The notes under the pieces are model-generated. The model was not told the DNA's origin and did not search any database. It worked only from the letters and a program-made list of their open reading frames with translations. A DNA stretch of 64,000 nt, from the NCBI GenBank assembly GCA_963681505.1, contig OY811990.1, positions 5,820,708-5,884,707 on the forward strand, in the 5' to 3' direction. This DNA comes from Eunapius fragilis. Its lineage: Eukaryota > Porifera > Demospongiae > Spongillida > Spongillidae. Positions 11,672 through 26,500 of this stretch are shown one piece after another; within the stretch, counting starts at the first letter, position 1; every line of letters starts with the position of its first letter. Made by a program: the position numbers and the translations under genes.

Positions 11672-14600
11672 CTACGATGAGGTAAGTAGAGGTAGAATTC
11701 TTGATAGTTTACCAAGATATTTTTGCTGTGGAGGAGATTTAGAGAAGAAGATGTACTCCAAAGCATAGAAAATGTTCTGACATTTTTCAGTATACTTTAT
11801 GTTGAACACATAAAACACTGCCAGAAATACAGGAACTGCTGCTTCAATCTTCACTTTATACATCATCTTGCTGTCGACCATGATTCCTACTGACTTCCCC
11901 CCAGACATAACCACCATAATGGGCTGAAGAATCCCTTTAGATTCAACCTCTTCCACACTTTCTGTCGCCTATAGGAGTTAATGGTAATTTTATGAACATG
12001 ACTATAAGAGTAATGATAATATGGTCTGCAAATCCGAACTTACAGACATGATATACAACATCCTTTTATAATCCGCAGAAGAATGCCAATCAGGCACCAT
12101 GTAATATAGGAGAATTAATCCCAAGATGTGTTTATCTAAAGATAAAGTACTTTTTTATCAGTAGCATCATGACGTATTTGAGAATTTACTATGTATATAT
12201 ATAACATAATCTTACCTTGAACCTGCAATTCCTCCCATACAGAACTTAGTGATTTACAATCTGACTTCTCCTTTGACGCTATTTCGTATATCCTTTCCAA
12301 CATATTCTTCCACTTTACAACCATACCGATTTTCTTCTTCATTATCATGTCAACTTCTTTAAAAATCTGTTGAAATGTTATATATATATAAACTATATGT
12401 ATATATATATATACATCTAGTATGCAACACAAGACTTACACAATCAATATGGAGTAGTGCTGGGAACTTTTCACTGATACTAGAAGCATTGTCTGTACTA
12501 GTGGTGATGATGTGGCGCCTAGTATGGAACGTCTGTACCATTAGCAAAACCACATTTTCTTTCCGGTGTTTTTCATCACCTGTAGAAAATATGGACTTCA
12601 ACCGTTTATTTACTGCTTCAAAAGCTTTCAATTCTTCCTCAGTTGGTATTACTCCATCCATTTGTACTGAAGGATATACACTTTTGACAATCATCATTTT
12701 TTTTGCCCCCTTTAGGCTTCTTCGTCCCGATGTGCCCCTCTTATACGCCATTCTCTGTTGCAAGATCTTCTTTAAGTCTTTCTAAAGAAAATAAATAAAT
12801 GTAGTTAATTATTTGTAACTCATAAAAGGTAAGACTTTGACTTACTCGGGATGTTGAGGAGTTGTTAAGGAAAGGGCACTTCATAAACACAAGGTTTATT
12901 ACCATGTCGTACTCCTCCTTCGAAGGTGACGACTTAAAACAGAAAATTGCTCCTGCAATTTGTGTCATAAATGATGCTAACTGAATTCTGGTGAGATATT
13001 CCTCCTCAATCCCCTTCAAAATAGAAGGGTGGTAATTTTGCGGAAGGCAAAAGTCTCGGGGTAGGGGTGGCTCAATTTTCTTCTTTCTTTTGGACCCAGT
13101 GCTGCAGCTAGGATGGTCAGCACTGGCTACTGATTCCTATAAATTAAGCAAGTATTAGCACATGAAATACATAGTTGTTAATTATGTGCATACTGCATAG
13201 TCATCCTTACTAATTTAATTAAAGACTTTTAATAAAAACAGTGTTTATATTAATTTTCTAACTCATTATTATGGATAGTGTATTTTGTGAAATACCTCAA
13301 CTGTATCCATACTTATTTCAACTCCGTCATCACCCAGATTGTAATTTTGTTGTTGAACCTCTGGAGTCTGTGTATACAAATGGGAGACTGTTCTTAAGGG
13401 ATACAACTCATTAGGAACTCAGTTATTAACACATACCTCATCGTTTGTTGATAACTCCTGTAAAATTTAAATATAAGTTTAGTCATTTATCAGTGCATTC
13501 ATCATAAATACATTTCCCCCCTTATGTATCTGTTGTGTGTAGGCCTATCGAGTGCAGATTTCCAAGCACCACTATTAATACACACCTCACGATCATCATT
13601 TGACTCTTGTCGAACCTGTTATTCAAATATAAGTATAGTCAAAAACAAAACTAGTTTAAAATTTTCTTCTTACAGATCGTGACGCATCAGGTACAGATTT
13701 CCGAGCACCATGCTGTTGAACCTGTATATTTTTAAAAATATAAGTTAAGTCATGCATCATCAAAAAAATAAACAAGTTATATTTATAATAAAAAATATCT
13801 TACAGATTGGCGGTGTTGTGACGTATCAGATACAGATGTCTGAGCACCATGCTGTTGAACCTGTATATATTTAAAAATATAAGTTAAGTCATGCATCATC
13901 AAAAAAATAAACAAGTTATATTTATAATAAAAAATATCTTACAGATTGGCGGTGTTGTGACATATCAGATACAGATGTCTGAGCACATTGCTGTTCCTGT
14001 TGTGTGCAGGCCTATCGAGTGCAGATTTCCAAGCACCACTATGACTTATTTTAGGAACTCATTAATTAATACATACCTCACTATCATCATTTGACTCTTG
14101 CCGAACCTGTATATTCAAATATAAGTTTAGTCAAATACGAAACTTGTTTTAAAATTTTTTTCTTACAGATCGTGATGCATCAGGTACAGATTTCCGAGCA
14201 CCATGCTGTTGAACCTGTATATTTTTAAAAATGTTTAGTCATGCATCATCAAAAAAAGAAACAAGTAATATTTATTTAAAAAAATTTCTTACAGATTGGC
14301 GGTGTTGTGACGTATCAGATACAGATGTCCGAGCACCATGCTGTTGAACCTGTATGTATTTAGAAATGCTTAGTCATGCATCATCAAAAAAAGAAACAAG
14401 TAATATTTATTTAAAAAAATTTCTTACAGATTGGCGGTGTTGTGACGTATCAGATACAGATGTCCGAGCACCATGCTGTTGAACCTGTATGTATTTAGAA
14501 ATGTGTAGTCATGCATCATCAAAAAAGAAACAAGTATTGTATTTATAATAAAAAATTTCTTACAGATTGGCGGTGTTGTGACATATCAGATACAGATGTC

Positions 14601-15482
14601 CGAGCACCATGCTGTTCCTGTTGTGTGCAGGCCTATCGAGTGCAGCACCATTAGTAATTTATATATGCATTCATCAAAAAAAAAACATGCAAGTATAATT
14701 TTTACAGATCTGCTGTGTGGAATATGTAGGAACTCAGTTATTAACACGTACCTCACTGTCATCATCTGTCTCATCCAAGTAAGCATAACTGGACTCTTGT
14801 TGAACCTGTATATTTAAATATACATTCATATACATATCATTTCGTCTGTGTGTCCGCCTATCGCGTGCAAATTCATGCACCATTACCTCTTCGCTAAAAC
14901 TCCATGCATGCCAATTACGATTTCGATTTTTATCATTTAGACGCGAAAAGCTTTATTGCAGAATGAAGTTACATTACCTCAAAATGACCAGCAGCGGCAC
15001 TCTCCGAACCAAAAATATTATTAATTTCGTTACTTTTTTTTCTTGTGTTGTGTTATAATTATGGTACACTAGCTTTCCACACACCGTTTCCCTTTTACTT
15101 ATGCTTAACTTTTATACTCCACCTGTCTTTTTACCTTAACATGACGAGCAGATTCCGCCGCCTTCGCTGAATCAAAAAACTAAAATCATGCAGATAAGCA
15201 TAAGCGATCGACACCTCGATATCTACCTTCACGTTTTGCCTCAAGGCTGTACAAAGCTTCAAGTAATCTGTCCCACTATGGCCCGGAAATAGCTCACGGA
15301 TATATCGTAAGCTCTCCTTTGATAAAAGTACGGCAGCTTTGCCATCTATTACATTTTCTATAAGAATAAAATCTCTTGAAATGAATACCCCTAAATTATG
15401 CATTGATACCTTCAAAATCCGTCACAAATCGCTCGAATCCATTTCTTTCCAGCCACTCTGACACCTCCTGTATAGTTGGCAT
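11672..15482 (-). CDS. SAMD3-like protein with N-terminal SAM domain
   Basis: Start codon is at 15,482-15,480. Exon 1 (15,482-15,410) and exon 2 (15,357-15,227) together encode a SAM domain (EVSEWLERNGFERFVTDFEE, then IDGKAAVLL, YIRELFPGHSG, LKLCTAL). Many tiny exons follow between 15.2 and 13.3 kb, then four large ones: 13,136-12,846; 12,781-12,440; 12,366-12,216; 12,135-12,044; and the last, 11,968-11,672 (stop). Phases are compatible through all of the last five exons. The C-terminal half, with motifs such as QTFHTRRHIITT and SISEKFPALLHID, resembles the conserved region of vertebrate SAMD3-type proteins, whose biochemical role is unknown. The middle of the protein is a Q/S/D-rich linker made by the repeated small exons. 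A decayed hAT element lies just upstream. Exact usage of the smallest exons between 15.2 and 14.8 kb is uncertain. Confidence 0.75.
13587..14808 (-). repeat. Tandem micro-exon array inside SAMD3-like gene
   Basis: Seven related exons, each between an ACAG acceptor and a GTAAG donor, lie at 14,617-14,564; 14,484-14,428; 14,349-14,293; 14,214-14,167; 13,996-13,943; 13,860-13,804; 13,721-13,674. Lengths are 54, 57, 57, 48, 54, 57 and 48 nt, all multiples of three and phase 0. The 57-nt version encodes VQQHGARTSVSDTSQHRQS. Related 30-54 nt exons encoding VRQESNDDSE-like peptides lie at about 14,808-14,755, 14,105-14,076 and 13,618-13,589. The introns between them are also near-duplicates of 75-90 bp. 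Confidence 0.8.
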
Positions 15483-15608
15483 AATGTTCACACTTCATAA
15501 TCAAAACGATAACTGGACGCTCATGCGCATCCGCATATACCGTATATCGCTTGGAGAAAAATATTTTTTTTCCCGACATAGCTACATGCGACGGATCAGG
15601 TTCCCAAA

Positions 15609-16597
15609 AACAGGGGCGTAGGAACGTATTTAAAAGTGGGGGGGCTGAAGTGAACTTGATAAAGTGGGCGTGGTCATTATGTGCCATGACGTAATATTAC
15701 GTCATGGCCCGCGAGACTAACAAACCATGTATAGTCGCATGGCCGTAGACAACTTAGGGGCTATAAAATATGGGGGTGCGTGCCCCCTCCTGCCCCTAAA
15801 TAGTGTAAGCTCCCCCAATGGGGTCTGGGGCGAAGCCCCAGCCGCTTTAACCGTTTCCTTATTTGTTGTTAGCAAAAACTTAACATTAAATGCACCCGGC
15901 TCTACACGGTATAGCAACGAATGCTACTCCTATATATTTTTGTTAGTTGACCTTTTCAAAAATCACTTGCCCCCGCGGAGATTTTTTGATCCGCTTTGTC
16001 ATTTCTTCGATACTAGTAGTGTCTAATGTATCACGAAGGATTACATTTGCCTTTACTGCGTCTTGAACAGCTAAGTTCAGAGCATGGCCATAGCAATGGA
16101 TATACAAAGCTCTATGCTCATTTTGAAGTATAGTATTTGATACATATGTTATACAGCCTGCCATTGTAGTTAACTAGCCCACTGTCCACAACAATTCTGA
16201 CGTGAAGGGATAACCTCACCAAAATGTCTTCTATTGTTTGGATGATGCTTTCTGCAGAGATTGAGTCCATGCAGTGGACTATACTCTACTCACAATCGAC
16301 CGCTATCAATGATTACAGTTAATTCTAATTATACGAGATGCGGTTAACATTTTAATATTTTCTCACAAGGAAAATTTAGGGGTGCTCAAGCCCCCCCTTA
16401 CCTTCCCTTGTTTACGACCTTGATATTATTATTACGTGCCCGTTACTATCTTTCGCCATGAAGCACGTGTCACATGTACATATACCGCAATAATTAATTA
16501 TTCATACACAATAATAAAAGTGGGGGGGCTTAGCCCCCACACATTTAAAAGTGGGGGGGCTATAGTCCCCTCAGCCCCCCCCTTCCTACGCCTATGA
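15609..16597 (-). mobile_element. Decayed hAT element (ZMYM-type transposase remnant)
   Basis: The left end reads CAGGGGCGTAGGAACG and the right end, reversed, CATAGGCGTAGGAAGG. Both are followed inward by AAAAGTGGGGGGGCT-type sequence. On the minus strand, 16,164-15,943 encodes a transposase piece with HCYGHALNLAVQDAVKA, matching the conserved core block of hAT/ZMYM-like transposases. Flanking A-runs are similar, but an 8-bp target duplication is not clear. Most of the coding region is deleted, so it is non-autonomous. Its edge is about 130 bp upstream of the SAMD3-like start codon. Confidence 0.7.
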
Positions 16598-17471
16598 AAA
16601 AGGAGACGTTTTGAAGACTTTAGAACTTGTACGAGGCATTATTACCCTAGTCAGTGTACATAGTCAGTGTACACAAAGATTCCAGTGGCCAAGATTTATG
16701 ACGTCTAGTGCGCCCTGCACGTGCAACTTAGCCAATGGTGTGGTTGAAGGAGGAATTTGAAAGGATGCGGGTAAAACCTTCTGCGTTTCTTGTGAGAGGC
16801 AGATGATGGGTGACAAAATCAAAGAAGGTTGGTAGCAGCTCTTCAAATGCTTTTCAATTTGTTTATGTGCGCTTGAGTGTGTGTTTGTGTGAAAGTTGTG
16901 GATAAAAGCTATCAGAATGGACCTTCCAGTGAAGGTTTTGACAGAGTGTGCATATGTCTGTGTGTGTGTGTGGGGGGGGGGGGGGGGGGAGAAGATATGG
17001 CAGGAGTATATATTCAATCATTTCCTCTCTATATGTATTGCCCACCCAGGGCAGTACTGGGTCCACCTCCCATAAGGGACTCGAGAACATAACTCAGAAC
17101 CTTGTACCAACAATACAACAGCTCATGGAGAAGGTGGGTCTATCAGCATGTGGCTTTGATATACATGTATGTATCTTTATGAAAGCACACCCTGTTTCTG
17201 GCTATTTTATAATTAATTATTGGGTCATGATGACAATGATGTCATGAACTGTTCTTTATCATACATGTATGTGCTTAGCTAACCCCAAATAATGCCTCCC
17301 TTAGTTACAACATTCTGCCCCAACTTTAATAATTCCCTCCTCTTTTCCACAAGGTCTATATACACTTGCAAACGAGTGTAACACGTTTAAATGAATATAA
17401 AGCCTGCTTGTGATGGCATTTTATCTTCCATGTGTTATCTGTTTTGTGTGAACAGTTAGCCTAAGCCAAAG
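16598..17471. other. Non-coding stretch, nothing recognised
   Basis: A poly-G tract (16,973-16,989) and GT-rich sequence produce spurious ORFs. No convincing exon or RNA gene was seen. Confidence 0.4.
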
Positions 17472-17632
17472 AGCACTATGCTAAGTAGTGACTGCTGTGT
17501 TCCAACTAAACCAAGGAAAAATGAGGTGGATTTACACTAAAGTTGAAACTTGAAACAGGAAACTTCAAATAAATCCACCTAATTTCTCCTTGGCGTAGTA
17601 GGAACACAGCAGTCGCTACTTAGCATAGTGCT
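17472..17632. mobile_element. Palindromic MITE, ~160 bp
   Basis: The ends AGCACTATGCTAAGTAG and CTACTTAGCATAGTGCT are perfect inverted repeats. The arms continue inward with few mismatches (GACTGCTGTGTTCC / GGAACACAGCAGTC; AGGTGGATTTA / TAAATCCACCT). There is no coding capacity and the superfamily is unassigned. Confidence 0.8.
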
Positions 17633-19310
17633 TTTTGCATGCTTCATTATTCAAATTATTTGAGGTTAGTCATTCATTCCTGGTTTGGGGGGGGGGGGAG
17701 GGTGTCTTTAGACTCCTTAGACCGCCCCCCTGGATCTGCCACTGGATGGATTAGTTGGCTCTACTCTGTCACATCATGGCCATACATAGAGCTCCTAAAG
17801 TGAGACTACCCAGGCAAATTAAGGTCAGGTTATGTTTCCCTTTCCTACATAAAATTTGTCAGGTTATGCAATTGCAGCTTTTCACGCTTATGCTCTCATA
17901 ATGAGGATCTGGTTAGTCAAATGTAGGATTTATGCCCTACCCCCGGCCTAGAAATGACAGAACTTTATTTTGTATTGTGTAATATATTACAAGTTTAGGG
18001 TTTATAGTCTATGATACAAGCCCTTATCAGCCTCACACACAGTGTGAGATTTGTTCATGTAAAGGGTTTGATGTGTGTGTGTGTGTGTAAAGGGTGTGTG
18101 TGTGTGTGAATGGTGTGTGTGTGAAGGGTGTGTGTGTGGTGTGAAGGGTGTGTGTGTGTGAAAGAGAGAGAGGACTGAATGCTCAGTTGGTATTGCTTTT
18201 CTTTTTTTACCACTTCACTCATGTGCAGTGGGATCATTGATTCATCCTGAAAGCTTTGCAATGAGTGTGATTATGTGTCTAAAACAAAACTGTCTAAAAA
18301 TGAAAATTTTTTAACAGTATGATAACAGGTCAATCACAGATAAGCCTTTCACAAACTGCTGCTTCATGGTCCCAACCTGTAGCTTCATGTAGATCCACTA
18401 ATTCGTTAGCAGCACTTCAAGTTAGTTTTAGAACAGGGGTTTAGCATACTTTCCAGCATATTGCAAATTAATCTGCGTTTGCTGCAAGGGGGAAACAAGA
18501 TGTGTTCTATGATTGGATTGATTTGTGCACTGTATGCATGGAGTCATTCTTTGTCAGACCAAGATCTGACACTCATGTGTCTGTCAAATTTAGTTCCCAT
18601 TTTTCATATATACATGTATGTCGTATAACACAAACATCATACTTTTATCAAATTCTATTTTTTGTGCATGTTGTTTATAACGCCGGTTCCATGAGAAACG
18701 GGTACACATTTGTTTGGAACAGCATAAATGAAACTAATCGGTCATGCATGTATCTCAAAATCAATAAATATATACTCTTTTCCTTTTCCTCTTAGTAATA
18801 TTAGTGTCACATAACATCTTACCTCTCATATTGTCCATTGTAGATACTGTATGGCTACCCATTTTTGGCACAGTTGAAAGGATTGAACATAAAATAAAAG
18901 ATACACACCTTTTGATGATTCTTGGTGTTTGAATTTTTAAAAACTGGGACTTTGCGGGATGTCTTCGGGAACTAGATTTGAATTAGGGTGGACATTTTAG
19001 GCCCTCAGCCCTTCTGTGTTGGCTGTTATGATATCCCTACCACTGTAATGATACTTTTACGTCTGAGATAAGTGTAGCAGACCTTATTAGAATAAAGATC
19101 TTTGAGTCTAGATAGCTAGATTGCGCCATAGTCAACTAGGCAAATCCAGGCAGGCGGGGCTATGTCTCCTTTGTGTGTTACCGATGTGCAAGTACATAAA
19201 GACAGTCTGTGTACTAAATGACCACAATCATTTTGCTAGTGCAGTCTTGTTTTATGAATGTCTGTTGATACAAAGGCTTGCTGTGATCCTTTTAAACTCC
19301 CTCCTTAAAC
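17633..19310. other. Non-coding stretch with hAT-MITE end and (GT)n
   Basis: The segment CCCCCCTGGATCTGCCACTGG near 17,725-17,746 resembles one end of a CAGTGGCGGATCC-type MITE. A degenerate GTGTGTAAAGG microsatellite occupies 18,060-18,165. From 18,300 to 19,310 I see no gene. Confidence 0.4.
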
Positions 19311-20498
<1,188 letters not shown>

Positions 20499-20539
20499 TC
20501 AAAATTGAGTGTCCGTCTGTCCACCTGGGGGAGGGAGTC

Positions 20540-21008
20540 TCCATCCTGTCACCCCGTGTCTTGACAACGAACTTTGTGCTGCATTGCAGCAAGCTTATAC
20601 TGATAGCACACACACACACCATAGAGGTAACGAAGAACGGGCACACAAACACACATACATCCACAAATCTATGCACGCCTAGGCTTTTAGACCGTCACAC
20701 TTGAGAGCCCCTGCTCCACAGAATTCTTAACATAGCCATCCTTAGCTGACTCTGACCTCCCAACGCCCATGGCGCTTGAACAGTCTATCTGGCACCCCAG
20801 CATTAGCTGCAGCTGTTGCTCCCCCAGCTCGCATGCCAAACAACTTGGGGTCCATGCCCAATTGCTCAATCTTGGCCAAAATAACTCAACTCAAAAGACT
20901 GTAACTCAAACGACCCTCTTTTCTAAGCACTTGCCACTCTTAGTAGATACAATAGCCTTAAACAACATGTCTGATGTGTGAGACAAACCTGCCATGCTAA
21001 AATATTTC
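20540..21008. repeat. Direct repeat R2 flanking kinase fragment
   Basis: Second copy of the repeat at 19,311-19,779, in the same orientation and nearly identical, which implies a recent duplication or gene conversion. Confidence 0.9.
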
Positions 21009-21930
21009 TGCATCATACTCACAGGGCATGTGGGTGTGCCAGTACGTGCATTAACAAGGGATGCCCCCTCCCTGTACTAATCTCTGTTTTACTGGATACA
21101 ATATTAATAACCATGTGTTGCTCATCAAAGGACACATCCTAACATTTTAGCTTTATTAACTCATCACAATGGAGAAAACACAATTTCCTTACCTTGCTAG
21201 CACCGGGTCCCGTGAGGTAGCTTCTTGAAATGCTGCTCAAGCTGAATGTAGTTCCAGCTTATGATATTCTTCAATCTCTTCATTTCTTCATCTGGACGTT
21301 CCATGACCAATAGTAGCCTTTACAATGCATCCGTATTTGCATGTGAATTCATGTTTCTGTAGAGGAATAACCAGAGAGCCACACTTAAGAGCCTTGCAGC
21401 TGTTACTGCAGGTAGGCTTTTCGCTGGGTGTGGGTTGGATGTGAGAGGCTGGTCATCTGATTGCCCAATACGTATTGCTGGAACCGCTTAATCCCCCCAT
21501 ACCAATGCCTTTTCAAATTGCGAGTACTTCTGTTTCGAGTCAGACAATGTCCATGATGCAAAAGATATGTGTTCTCCAGGCCCATTATGAGGAAATACAG
21601 CCCCTAGCCCATACACACTGGGATCACAAGCACCAGTGGTCAGTTAGGAATAGATTGGGTTCTTCTAAGGCAGTCATCAGTTTAGATTTGACATGTGAAT
21701 AAAATTTTAGCTTTGTGGGAATAAGATTGTATCATTCTGAAATCATCTACGTGATTGTGAATAAAATTCAGTAGGTCTATTCTATTTTTGTATTGTCATT
21801 GATACCTTGTTGCCTTTCTTATAAAGAATGCTTAACAGTCAGTTGTCCAATCGTTTTCACTAGAAAAAAAAAGCCAATTAAGAAAATTATAAACATTGAT
21901 ACCTTTAGTGCTAGTTATTTCTAAGCTCCT
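21009..21930. other. Non-coding stretch, nothing recognised
   Basis: Only short ORFs without recognisable domains, in AT-rich sequence. Confidence 0.4.
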
Positions 21931-21935
21931 GATGT

Positions 21936-22128
21936 GACTGATCCCATCACTAAGGTTATAATCCTGGTGGTGAAGACCCAGCAAGCCGTCTAGAGTACGT
22001 GCAGTGATTTGTACGTGATTTGTTCATCCACACGGACCTGTTTGACACTACCAAGAAGGTATTGGCTGCCGGCTTGGTTGTTATGGTGTATGTGCTTGGA
22101 GCTGCATACAGGATCAGTGTGGACAAGG
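21936..22128 (-). pseudogene. Duplicated segment related to 32,580-32,790
   Basis: This ~190 bp segment matches 32,580-32,790 at high identity (shared GATCCCATCACTAAGGTTAT and GGCTGCCGGCTTGGTTGTTA). In the other copy, the minus-strand translation contains LDGLLGLHHQDYNLSDG, which looks like an extracellular beta-sandwich repeat. Here the frame is interrupted, so it is probably a duplicated exon remnant. Confidence 0.45.
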
Positions 22129-22280
22129 ACTGTCCGACTGCGGGTGATATGGCGTTGTGCGGGTCTTTTTAATCTGCAACAGACGACTTACTACTCTCAT
22201 AACGTCAGCTTCAAACTCTGACGTCCTTGATCGGAATGGAGCTATAGAGGAATAGAAAATCTACAGAAGAACTCGTCAAT

Positions 22281-22640
22281 TTATTTATCTGCAACCGTTA
22301 CCGCCTCCTGGTTGGGTATTGCGTAAGCGTCCACCCACTTGGTGAAGTAATCTGAAGCCACAAGTATGTACCGATTGGTGGTCTCCCCGGGAGATATAGG
22401 TCCCACTATATCTACAGCTACTATTTGCATAGGGTACCCGGTACTAACCTCACGTGATGGTGTTTTCCTTCCGGCACATTTAGGGCACGAACTACACCAC
22501 TCCTGCACATCCTTAGCATGTCCCGGCCAATAGAACCGTTCTTTGAGACTCAATATATCTTTTCTGATAGCTGCTGGAGCTACCACCTGCAAATGAATTT
22601 TACCCTGGTTGTTTTCATAGCGCCTACACAGTATACCATC
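22281..22640 (-). mobile_element. Fossil Ty3/Gypsy-type integrase fragment
   Basis: The minus strand carries an integrase remnant: the zinc-binding H2C2-type segment followed by the start of the catalytic core (pattern near WCSSCPKCAGRK and VDIVGPIS). No LTRs, reverse transcriptase or other parts were found nearby. It is an isolated, broken and clearly old fragment. Confidence 0.8.
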
Positions 22641-23470
22641 TTTTAGTACTAATTGTTCCCAGTGCTGTACTAAAATGCTCAGTTCTTTACATTTCCCTTC
22701 TAACTATGAATGAGGTGTTGCTATGATTCCTCTTGTATGACATGTTCCCCAACCAGAGAGCTAGGGACGTAGGGATCACTGCCAGCAAGCCTTATCTTCA
22801 GCTGAAGTGGGATCTGCAGAGATGATGTCAGGCAGGTGCTGATGATGTCATAGTCCATCGCAAGGGATTCCTTACTGTGACATAGTGGCCTCCTATGACC
22901 TCATACAGGGCGAGGGATTCTGCTGAAGATATGAAGTTATCCCGTAGGCTATCGAAGCAGGAATAGAGGAAAACATGGTTCTAGCTGAAGTTTAAATATT
23001 ATTTTTTATTTTAATCTTTAATCTCCAGGGCCAGGTCCTACGCGTAGGACCAAACTTTCAACATTTGTTCTAACTTGAAATAAAATAATCTAGCATCCAT
23101 GTCTTCATTGTTCTGTGATGTCACATCATACTTAATTTAAATATTAATTTTAACGTGATTGAGGTGGCCTGAAATACCTGTTAAATATTTTATTGTTGCA
23201 GAAAAATGTATGACAACTGTAGGTTTTTAAAAATGATTTATCTAGCTTGATGTGTGTGCTACTTTACAAAATCTTTGGCAGTTCCATATCCAATCAGTTT
23301 TGCCATTTTCTACTGACGATGCAGTACTCCTTACATGCATTTAGCTATATTTTCAAAACAAAACCTACTGACCAGAAAGCACATATATTGAGATGATAAT
23401 GTTAATTAACTACAGTCCAACTCTGCCTAAATGGCTTTTGAAGCAATCTCGTGTACAGCATCCATACAGG
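22641..23470. other. Non-coding stretch, nothing recognised
   Basis: AT-rich sequence without a convincing exon. It separates the integrase remnant from the piggyBac-derived gene. Confidence 0.4.
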
Positions 23471-23591
23471 TCATTCTCTCCAATGTTTGAGCATCCTACA
23501 CAATAATATGATGTCTTTGCTGAACATATCCTGCACTTCCGTTGCTTTCGACCAGTTGCACCACTGTATGAAGGGGTGTGTTTTACAAAAT

Positions 23592-26500
23592 CTAGTCGAT
23601 GGCATACATCGATCTGTATGCAGTAAACAAATTATGCCACCAACTATGAGTGTACCATTGTCGCTCAAACGCCAAGGACCCCTGGCGGTAGTGATTGTGC
23701 ACATCTATAGCACCAAAGCAGCTGAAAATAAGTTCTATTATTGAAGGTCGAGAGATCTCTTTATAGTAGGTAACTGTTTCATACATTCCATCTTTTTCCA
23801 CCTTCTTGTGTAGTTTACGTTTTCTGGGATTCCCAGGAAGGGTCGTACCTGCATTTGAAATAATGGTCTTCAACTTTCTGTCTTTCCAACTAAGTGCATA
23901 CATATTTGTGTTCTGTGGTGCAGATGGATCAATTAATAAAGTATCTCGTACTGCCCAAACATGCCCATGAGGTAACAAAGACTGCTTGTGGCTGGTAGGA
24001 TGGTCAATATCTGCAGAAGGACCAGGTACATCATCGCTGTTAAACATAAAAAATATACATGTACGTGAACTTTGCATCATGTATACATTGCATACTTGCA
24101 TGCATATACATGTAATGTATAGTACAGTAGCGGTCAAAATAAAGTTTCCGTAACGTGCAGTTTTACGGAAGCCGTAAAGTGTGATAATTAACGTGCGGTT
24201 CCCGCGGTCGTTAAAATAAACTGATTAAACCACGCCACCACAAAGGCGTCACGACGGTTAAATTATGTAGTCCGTTTAAACGGCAAGTAGTCGTAAGTAA
24301 CGGCGTAAATAAAAAACGGCGATGATAACGCCGTTTTATGTGCACGTGCTCGCTTCCCGACTCGTCGCCTGTGCTTTTTCAAAATGGTTTACTCCCACTA
24401 CCAAAAGCTGCGTATCCTGTTCTTTTTTTCGAAAGGTTTAAATCCACCTGCCATTTTAAAACGCCTAGAAGAAGAAGGCATGTACGCAACTAGGCAAGGC
24501 ATATTGAAGTTTATCAAGAAGTTCAAATCAGATGGCACTATTGGAAGAAAGCCTGGGGGTGGACGTAAGTCGAAGGTAACGGCGGAAGTAAAAGCCATCG
24601 TTGAAGAGCAGATGAAGAAGGATGATGAAACAACTGCGTCGCAACTGCACGCTCTTTTGAATGCTCGGGGTCATTACCTATCGTTTAGAACGATACTTCG
24701 GTGCAGAAGTGCTTTGGGCTGGACCTTTCGCGGAAGCGCATACTGCCAGATGATACGGGAGCCAAATAAACTGAAGAGACTGGATTGGGCAAAACTACAC
24801 CTGCACGAGGCTGAAACAGGATTCAAGGACGTGCTCTGGACGGATGAGTGCACAGTGCAGCTGGAGTCACATCGCCGCTTCTGCTGTCGCAAGCGAGGAG
24901 AGCCACCCAAAAACAAACCTAGGTACAGTTAAATATCGTATCATGTATTACATTTGCAAATTTATTTATAGGGCTAAACATCCTACCAAAGTTCATGTCT
25001 GGGCAGGTATCAGTATTGAAGGAGCAACAGGAATCTGCATCTTCGATGGGATCATGAAGGCTCCATTATATGTTGAAATCCTGCAAGATACATTGCTACC
25101 ATTTTTATCAGATATCCTTCCCCACAGCCATCGTTTTATGGCAGACAATGACCCAAAACACACGTCACGGCTGGCTCAACGGTTCATCTCGGACAATAGG
25201 ATAAACTGGTGGAGAACGCCTGCAGAGTCACCGGACTGCAATCCCATAGAGAATCTGTGGCATGAATTAAAGGAGTATATGAGAAGAGAAATCAAGCCGC
25301 GAACAAAAGATGAGCTTATTGCTGGTATAATTGCATTTTGGCATACTGTAGATAAAGAGAAGTGCCAGAAATATATTAGACATCTGAGGAAAGTTATACC
25401 TAAGGTCATTGAACTCAATGGTGCTGCAACTGGTTATTGATTATTTTGCATATACATGAACACGTATAAATAAGACTGATTTTTTTGGAATGTCCACCCG
25501 GCACTGTACCAATCATATGGGAGGGAAAGTTTGTGCATGACATATCTTAGGTGCCTATTATTTTAAAAAGGAGGCAGTTTGTGGCTTGTTGGAAGAAGGT
25601 GCTTTCTTTTATTTTTAAACAAAGGTGGTTTGTTTCACTGTCTTTGTGCCTAACATAGAACAAATATTTACTTGTAGCTGTGCTGATTAGCAAACATTCC
25701 ACACATCCTTATAGGGAGGTGTTTGTGCAGTGATCTAATGCCTATCAAAGGGGAGGAGGGGGTTTTGACATAAGGATGCCTATCAAAGGGGAGGAGGGGG
25801 TTTGGGCGTCCTGATGCCTATCAATGGGGAGGAGGTAGTTTGGGCGTATAATGCCTATCAAAGGGGAGGAGGGGGTTTGGGCATCCTGATGCCTATCAAT
25901 GGGGAGGAGGTAGTTTGGGCGTACTGATGCCTATCAAAGGGGAGGAGGGGGTTTGGGTGTCCCGATGCCTATCAAAGGGGAGGAGGGGGTTTGGGTGTCC
26001 TGGTGCCTATCAATGGGGAGGAGGTAGTTTGGGCGTATAATGCCTATCAAAGGGGAGGAGGGGGTTTGGGTGTCCTGATGCCTATCAATGGGGAGGAGGT
26101 AGTTTGGGCGTATAATGCCTATCAAAGGGGAGGAGGGGGTTTGGGTGTCCTGATGCCTATCAAAGGGGAGGAGGTAGTTTGGGCGTATAATGCCTATCAA
26201 AGGGGAGGAGGGGGTTTGGGTGTCCTGATGCCTATCAAAGGGGAGGAGGGGGTTTGGGCGTATAATGCCTATCAAAGGGGAGGAGGGGGGTTGGGTGTCC
26301 TGATGCCTATCAATGGGGAGGAGGTAGTTTGGGCGTATAATGCCTATCAAAGGGGAGGAGGGGGTTTGGGCGTCCTGATGCCTATCAATGGGGAGGAGGT
26401 AGTTTGGGCGTATAATGCCTATCAAAGGGGAGGAGGGGGTTAGGGTGTCCTGATGCCTATCAATGGGGAGGAGGTAGTTTGGGCGTATAATGCCTATCAA

